DNA from: JAJZMA01 sp021850405
GTDB taxonomy: Bacteria > Chloroflexota > Dormibacteria > Aeolococcales > Aeolococcaceae
Direction of reading: 5' to 3'
Assembly (NCBI GenBank): GCA_027365835.1
Contig: DAHXLU010000061.1
Coordinates: 1-29,179, forward strand
Length of the DNA stretch: 29,179 nucleotides
The notes below the pieces were generated by a model. The model saw only the letters and a list, made by a program, of their open reading frames with translations, searched no databases and was not told where the DNA came from. Both the position numbers and the translations under genes were made by a program. The first letter of the stretch is position 1, and the number at the start of each line of letters is the position of its first letter. Positions 26,034-29,179 of this stretch are shown piece by piece.

Positions 26034-26422
26034 CAGCAATTCTGCTGGATACTCATGTCCTTCACTGGTGGTCAGCAGAACCTGCGAGGGTGAGCCCATC
26101 TGCAGTGGTGGCTCTTGAAAACGCGGATGAACTTGCCGTCTCGGCTATCACATGGTTTGAGCTCGCCTGGCTGGCCAGGCATGAGCGTATTGCTCTGGCG
26201 ATACCAGTCCACTCATGGCTGGAGCAACTCTCAAGACAAGTTCGAACGATCGCGTTAACTCCAGCAGTGGCTGAGGTTGCAGTTTCCCTGCAATCCTCCT
26301 TCCCTGGGGATCCAGCAGACCGGCTGATTTATGCCAGTGCGGTGGAAACTGGACTGGCGCTCGTCACCAAGGACCAAAAAATGCACTCCTGCATGCCTAT
26401 GGCGGTCACCTGTATCTGGTAA
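26030..26422 (+). CDS. PIN-domain toxin, VapC-like ribonuclease
   Basis: A 130-aa PIN-domain nuclease, the toxin partner of the Phd-type antitoxin. The acidic residues of the Mg site are present: D8 in LLDTHVLHWW, E43 or so in SAITWFELAW, and the pair in FPGDPADRLIYASAVE. The final LVTKDQKM and terminal IW motif are typical of the subgroup of PIN toxins paired with Phd-like antitoxins, which cleave tRNA or rRNA. The length is normal and no catalytic residue is lost, so the pair is probably functional. Confidence 0.9.
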   Translation: MTAILLDTHVLHWWSAEPARVSPSAVVALENADELAVSAITWFELAWLARHERIALAIPVHSWLEQLSRQVRTIALTPAVAEVAVSLQSSFPGDPADRLIYASAVETGLALVTKDQKMHSCMPMAVTCIW

Positions 26423-26630
26423 CCAGACAGACTGGGCCACCCCTGAGAGCGACCTGGGTGCATCTGGCGAGTGTTGTGCTCTCCGGTTCCCCACCTCTCC
26501 AGGACACCAGCACTCCCCTCTGCTGACATCAGCATGAATTTCTGCCTGCCGCCGTGCTAGAGCAGTTGCGCCACTTTGAGCACAAATAGTCGTGCTGCCA
26601 CGATGGAGCAGCAAACACGCGGATCAGCTA
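26423..26630. other. Short gap after the PIN toxin
   Basis: No gene. A 6-bp stem TGCTGC/GCAGCA (26593-26598 and 26608-26613) followed on the minus strand by CGACTATTTGTG is the only candidate for ending DUF302 transcription, and it is weak. Confidence 0.3.
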
Positions 26631-27041
26631 TCAGTGGTTGTCTGCGAGCTGCTGTGCGACCTGGTGCAGCCTTGACGAGGCCTCCTGGGCAATAGCAACC
26701 ACCTCCGGGTTGCTGACCATCTCAAGGACTGCAACCGGTTCCATGAAACGAATTCTCGTCTGGACCTGGCCGACGTACTCAATAACTACATTGCATGGCA
26801 GTAGAACGCCAATCCCAGGCTCCGCCCCAAGTGCGCCAAGGGCAAGCTGTGGATTGCACGCGCCAAGAATCCTGTAGGGGCGAAAGTCCACGTCAAGCTT
26901 TGTTTTCATCGTCGAGCGGACGTCAATCTCTGTTAGCACCCCAAACCCCTTAGCCGCCAGAGCCTCACGCACCAGCTTCTCTGCCTCAGCAAACTCTACA
27001 GGGATTTCGGTTGTAAATTCATAGCTGGTGTCCTGTGACAT
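26631..27041 (-). CDS. DUF302 domain protein
   Basis: A 136-aa DUF302 protein. ATG 27041 has a perfect GGAGGT nine bases upstream; a GTG at 27050 is less likely. The family pattern is clear: EIPVEFAEAEKLVREALAAKGFGVLTEIDV at the start, FRPYRILGACNPQLALGAL in the middle with the conserved CNP, and GIGVLLPCNVVIEY. The single Cys residues in GACNP and LPCNV are typical. DUF302 proteins form small alpha/beta dimers and are often linked to redox or metal stress, but no activity is established. It is a single gene on the minus strand within the accessory region, preceded by a leader hairpin. Confidence 0.88.
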   Translation of the reverse strand: MSQDTSYEFTTEIPVEFAEAEKLVREALAAKGFGVLTEIDVRSTMKTKLDVDFRPYRILGACNPQLALGALGAEPGIGVLLPCNVVIEYVGQVQTRIRFMEPVAVLEMVSNPEVVAIAQEASSRLHQVAQQLADNH

Positions 27042-27071
27042 CTGGACCACACCTCCGACTGCAGGCAGCCG

Positions 27072-27109
27072 CCTCAGGGCGACCAGATTCCAGTCTAACA
27101 GCCCTGAGG
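27072..27109 (-). promoter_or_regulatory. Leader hairpin upstream of the DUF302 gene
   Basis: CCTCAGGGC (27072-27080) and GCCCTGAGG (27101-27109) form a perfect 9-bp stem around a 20-nt loop that can itself pair weakly (GAC/GTC). It lies 16 nt before the GGAGGT of DUF302, a position that suits translational or transcriptional attenuation. Confidence 0.5.
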
Positions 27110-27263
27110 TTAGCCTTTAGCTGGAAACTGCCTCCGCGTGCGCCTAACTGTATTTTTTTCGACCACAGGAGCGAGGGGTCCCTGGCCCGGTGCAGCCCCA
27201 AAGATGTTTCCAAAGAATTGTAGAATGCTCATGACCACTCCACTTTCTGGTGCCTAGCATCAA

Positions 27264-27317
27264 GGACCACGCGGACCACGCGAGATAACGGGGAATACCA
27301 TCCGAACGTATCCCCGT
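27264..27317. repeat. Tandem 9-bp repeat and bulged hairpin upstream of the orphan gene
   Basis: GGACCACGC occurs twice in tandem (27264-27281). Immediately after, ACGGGGAATAC (27288-27298) pairs with GTATCCCCGT (27308-27317) with one bulged A and a 9-nt loop. Both lie 50-100 bp before the gene at 27366 and look like regulator-binding DNA or a leader structure. The rest of the 27110-27365 gap shows only a T7 run (about 27149) and a TTGACA (27344-27349) without a -10 partner. Confidence 0.45.
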
Positions 27318-27365
27318 GCAGGGCCAGATCATCAGAGAGCAAGTTGACAAAAAAGGGAATCAACG

Positions 27366-27743
27366 ATGAAAAGTTATCCTTCTGGGCAATCTGCCCATAC
27401 CCGTATGACCGCGGTAAAGCTGACACGCACATACCGTCTTATCCTCGCCGGACTGGCAGAGAAATCAGGCGTTTCCATGGAGATTCGCTCAACCAGAGGG
27501 AACCAGCGGCTGCTTGCAGGGCCCTGGCAAAAGGGCGACGACTATGATGGTGCGATAGCTGCCTACGCGCTCACCCAGGGAAGAACTGGTGCCCGCGTAA
27601 TCATCAAGGATGCAACTGGCGACGTGTGCCATTCATGGCCGCTCGGCGATGTCTTTGCTGCGCTCTCGGTTCTGCATGTGTCACCTGGTGCACTTGGACT
27701 GAACAAGAATAGACCATCTGGAGACCGCTCCCTTGGGGCCTGA
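27366..27743 (+). CDS. Hypothetical protein, 125 aa
   Basis: I do not recognise a family. ATG 27366 has AAGGGA about seven bases upstream; ATG 27405 lacks any. The translated sequence looks protein-like: an amphipathic start (KLTRTYRLILAGLAEKSGVSMEIRS), a central GPWQKGDDYDGAIAAYALTQGRTGARVIIKDATGDVCHSWPL region of mixed alpha/beta character, and a less ordered tail. No signal peptide or membrane span is present. It stands alone between DUF302 and the RHH/Doc pair. Confidence that it is expressed is moderate because it is short and has no homolog I can name. Confidence 0.5.
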   Translation: MKSYPSGQSAHTRMTAVKLTRTYRLILAGLAEKSGVSMEIRSTRGNQRLLAGPWQKGDDYDGAIAAYALTQGRTGARVIIKDATGDVCHSWPLGDVFAALSVLHVSPGALGLNKNRPSGDRSLGA

Positions 27744-28303
27744 TCCGTAGGTCAGGTTTGTCTCCGTTACCTGGGATGCCCAGGCCACCAGGACAATGGC
27801 TGGCTCGCGGTGAAATTGCGTGCGCCAGGGTGCTGAGTGAAAGTCCATGACAAGGAGTGGCAAGCGTGATCTGTCAATCCCCGGCGACATTCCTGTATGA
27901 GAGATAGTCCCCACCCTTGGAAACCTTTTCAAAGCCTCCTCCCCGCCACCTGGCGTAGGTGGCAAGTTTTGACTGCAGGGCACCGCATAATTGACGGACC
28001 CGAAACGCTGTCAAGAGCGAGAGTTCTGGATGGAATAATCCTGAATCTGGTGCTGGTTCAACCCGGCACCGAAGGGAGTGAGTCAGCAGGAGTGCCTGAC
28101 AAACCATATACAGCTCACCGGAAGAATTAACCGCCCGGCACCAGTCCAGTAAACCTTGCGCTACAGATGAGAAACTGACCCATAGATTTGACAATAGTTG
28201 CCTGCTCGCTTTGGCAGGCAGGGTCACAGGATGGATGCCTTGATGAAGGTGGAACACGTGCTGGGTACTGCCATGTGGAAGCAATGCGTCTGGGCACGGA
28301 GAC
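27744..28303. other. 560-bp region without a gene, structured
   Basis: No credible ORF. A stem GCCACCT/AGGTGGC (27945-27963) followed by AAGTTTT could terminate the orphan gene. Other stems are GGTGC/GCACC (28049-28070) and TGCCTGC/GCAGGCA (28199-28220). From 27820 the sequence reads GTGCGCC and then, 15 nt on, GAGTGAAAGTCC, which resembles the 5' part of a group II intron; with no reverse transcriptase or domain V seen, this would be a decayed remnant. Confidence 0.35.
27945..27970 (+). terminator. Possible terminator after the orphan gene
   Basis: A 7-bp perfect stem GCCACCT/AGGTGGC with a 5-nt loop (27945-27963) is followed by AAGTTTT. It lies 200 nt after the orphan stop, so its assignment to that gene is tentative. 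Confidence 0.35.
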
Positions 28304-28331
28304 TTGACATACGATACCACAGTGGTATCAT
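28304..28331 (+). promoter_or_regulatory. Promoter and operator of the RHH/Doc pair
   Basis: TTGACA (28304-28309) and TATCAT (28326-28331) are spaced by 16 bp. The perfect palindrome GATACCAC-A-GTGGTATC (28313-28329) fills the spacer and enters the -10 box, the expected operator for a ribbon-helix-helix antitoxin. The antitoxin ATG begins seven bases after the -10, so the mRNA is probably leaderless. Confidence 0.8.
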
Positions 28332-28337
28332 CCATAC

Positions 28338-28544
28338 ATGGCATTCACCCTTAGAACGGACGCGGCTCTCGAAGAGGCGCTGGACTCGCTCACAAAGACT
28401 GAAGGAATTTCACGGCAAGAAGTCATCCGTCGGGCCGTCCTGGACCGACTGGAGCGGTCTGGGCATATGGCACTGGTTGACGAGTCCACCAGACGCATGG
28501 CGGCACGATGGAAAGACGTCCTCGATCGACTTGGCTCTGCATGA
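28338..28544 (+). CDS. Ribbon-helix-helix (CopG-type) antitoxin
   Basis: A 68-aa protein with the RHH pattern: beta strand MAFTLRTDAAL, helix EEALDSLTKTEG, turn, then helix ISRQEVIRRAVLDRLERSG. The remaining 25 residues would neutralise the toxin. It should dimerise on the palindrome in its own promoter. Its 3' end overlaps the toxin gene, whose best start lies 14 bp before the antitoxin stop. There is no Shine-Dalgarno upstream of the ATG. RHH antitoxins are usual partners of Doc toxins in actinobacteria and relatives. Confidence 0.88.
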   Translation: MAFTLRTDAALEEALDSLTKTEGISRQEVIRRAVLDRLERSGHMALVDESTRRMAARWKDVLDRLGSA

Positions 28545-28926
28545 CAAACTCGAGTACCTCGTACTCGAGGACATCATCGAGATGGTTCGAACGCTGGGGA
28601 TCGGTCCTATCCGTGATGTTGGATTACTGGACTCTGCAGTCAACAGGCCGCGCGCCAGTGCCTTTGGTGAGGATGTCTACGCTTCCCTGAGTCTTAAGGC
28701 AGCTGCACTGTTACAGTCGATGACGAAGAATCATGCGTTAGTTAATGGCAACAAACGACTCGCCTGGCTCAGCACAGTAGTGTTCTGTGACCTAAATGGC
28801 GTCAGCCCACAACTTACCGACGATGAGGCATTCCAGCTTGTATATGAGGTAGCAAGCGCACAATGTGCAATCGGGGCAATTGCTGAATGGCTACGTCTCG
28901 GAAGGACGTCGAGAGACCATCACTAG
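28531..28926 (+). CDS. doc: Doc-type (Fic fold) toxin
   Basis: A toxin of about 131 aa. Doc proteins phosphorylate EF-Tu and arrest translation. The family order is clear: LEYLVLEDIIEMVRTLGIGPIRDVGLLDSAVNRPRASAFGEDVY, then SLSLKAAALLQSMTKNHALVNGNKRLAW with the catalytic loop HALVNGNKR in place of the canonical HxFx(D/A)GNKR; the His, Asn, Lys and Arg are kept. The frame is open much further upstream (to 28198), but that part is the antitoxin region and not family-like. The nearest plausible start is TTG 28531, which overlaps the antitoxin by 14 bp; the first ATG lies too far inside. Weak ribosome binding suggests coupling to antitoxin translation. Confidence 0.85.
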   Translation: MALHDKLEYLVLEDIIEMVRTLGIGPIRDVGLLDSAVNRPRASAFGEDVYASLSLKAAALLQSMTKNHALVNGNKRLAWLSTVVFCDLNGVSPQLTDDEAFQLVYEVASAQCAIGAIAEWLRLGRTSRDHH

Positions 28927-29030
28927 CCAGGAAAGAGCCAGCAACCTGTGTGGCTGTATGCTGGTGCCAACGCCGTCATCACAGGTTTCGGACGCAACGG
29001 TTGCGAGCCGACAAATCTCATCCAAAGTAG
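28927..29030. other. Short gap before the putative intron
   Basis: No gene or clear terminator for the doc transcript is visible. If the intron call is right, the last bases (up to 29030) are the 5' exon. Confidence 0.3.
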
Positions 29031-29179
29031 GTGTGCCCAGTCAAGGGCCAATCAACCAGCGAGTGTAAGTCTCGCATCGCCAAGCCGCCAGAGGAGGCGA
29101 TTAGTCAACCTCCGGCGTTCATCGAGAGGTGGGCGTCGAAGCGAGGAGAAGCAAAACTGCAGGCCGTAATGAAAATGAA
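29031..29179 (+). ncRNA. Putative 5' end of a group II intron, cut by the window edge
   Basis: Begins with GTGTG, the group II 5' splice consensus, and continues with GCGAG-TGTAAGT-CTCGC (29059-29075), a perfect 5-bp hairpin like the conserved GTGAAAGTC element of domain I. Further pairing is possible: CTCC (29110-29113) with GGAG (29145-29148) and, inside it, TTC (29118-29120) with GAA (29138-29140). The frame from GTG 29031 stays open to the edge, but its product resembles no protein I know. A reverse transcriptase would be expected beyond the window. The assignment rests on motif recall and folding by eye. Confidence 0.45.

Noticed and set aside
25608..26099. 163-aa minus-strand frame over the Phd/PIN start
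   Set aside because: It is antisense to a well-supported promoter and antitoxin and has no protein-like features.
27874..28344. 156-aa minus-strand frame before the RHH antitoxin
   Set aside because: It runs across the RHH/Doc promoter and several stems, starts without a ribosome binding site and resembles no family, although this gap is otherwise empty.
28198..28926. Long version of the Doc gene (242 aa)
   Set aside because: The first 111 codons cover the palindromic promoter and the RHH antitoxin gene and match no Doc sequence; Doc proteins are about 125-135 aa.
29031..29179. Open reading frame running off the right edge
   Set aside because: A GTG directly after a stop codon gives an open frame, but the RNA-like hairpins and lack of family resemblance favour an intron over a gene.
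1..29179. CRISPR arrays, tRNA or rRNA genes, insertion-sequence transposases
   Set aside because: No regularly spaced direct repeats, no cloverleaf with CCA-type end and no transposase motif were found by eye; a tRNAscan and ISfinder search would be decisive.

Overview
The window is a 29 kb stretch of moderately GC-rich bacterial DNA, about 58-60 % GC by eye. It is dominated by carbohydrate catabolism on the minus strand, with a small accessory region at the right end. The mix suggests a free-living Gram-positive-type lineage, either Actinomycetota or Chloroflexota (for example Ktedonobacteria-like): a lipoprotein-type sugar ABC transporter, an actinobacterial-style PepN, a GH38 mannosidase beside a CehA/McbA-type PHP protein, a kelch protein ending in a WxL-like domain, and promoters placed for leaderless mRNAs. 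I cannot fix the phylum from the sequence alone.

Layout. (1) 1-2604: a secreted 12-repeat kelch protein on the plus strand. (2) 2792-8424, minus: a transport operon in the order lipoprotein, permease, permease, ATPase, PHP metallohydrolase. (3) 8876-10312, plus: iolA, divergent from the transporter across a 450-bp control region. (4) 10301-16212, minus: a tight iol operon iolE-iolC-iolB-iolD plus a Gfo/Idh/MocA oxidoreductase. (5) 16402-16788: a DUF3224 protein with its own likely promoter. (6) 17109-25199, minus: pepN, a 1494-aa GH38 alpha-mannosidase and a parvulin/SurA-like protein of unknown function. (7) 25806-29179: a Phd/PIN toxin-antitoxin pair, a DUF302 gene, an orphan gene, an RHH/Doc toxin-antitoxin pair, and at the edge what looks like the 5' end of a group II intron.

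How it may work together. The transporter imports an oligosaccharide or glycoside. GH38 would remove alpha-mannose, the PHP protein could hydrolyse a phosphoester or similar bond, and IolE/D/B/C/A would take inosose through to acetyl- or propionyl-CoA-type products. The most interesting reading is a locus for mannosyl-inositol compounds, such as head groups of phosphatidylinositol mannosides. No recognisable IolJ aldolase, canonical IolG or transcription regulator is present.

The sequence also shows several control structures: a perfect hairpin holding the permease Shine-Dalgarno sequence, canonical promoters abutting both antitoxin start codons, a perfect operator palindrome at the RHH/Doc promoter, and leader hairpins at DUF302 and iolE.
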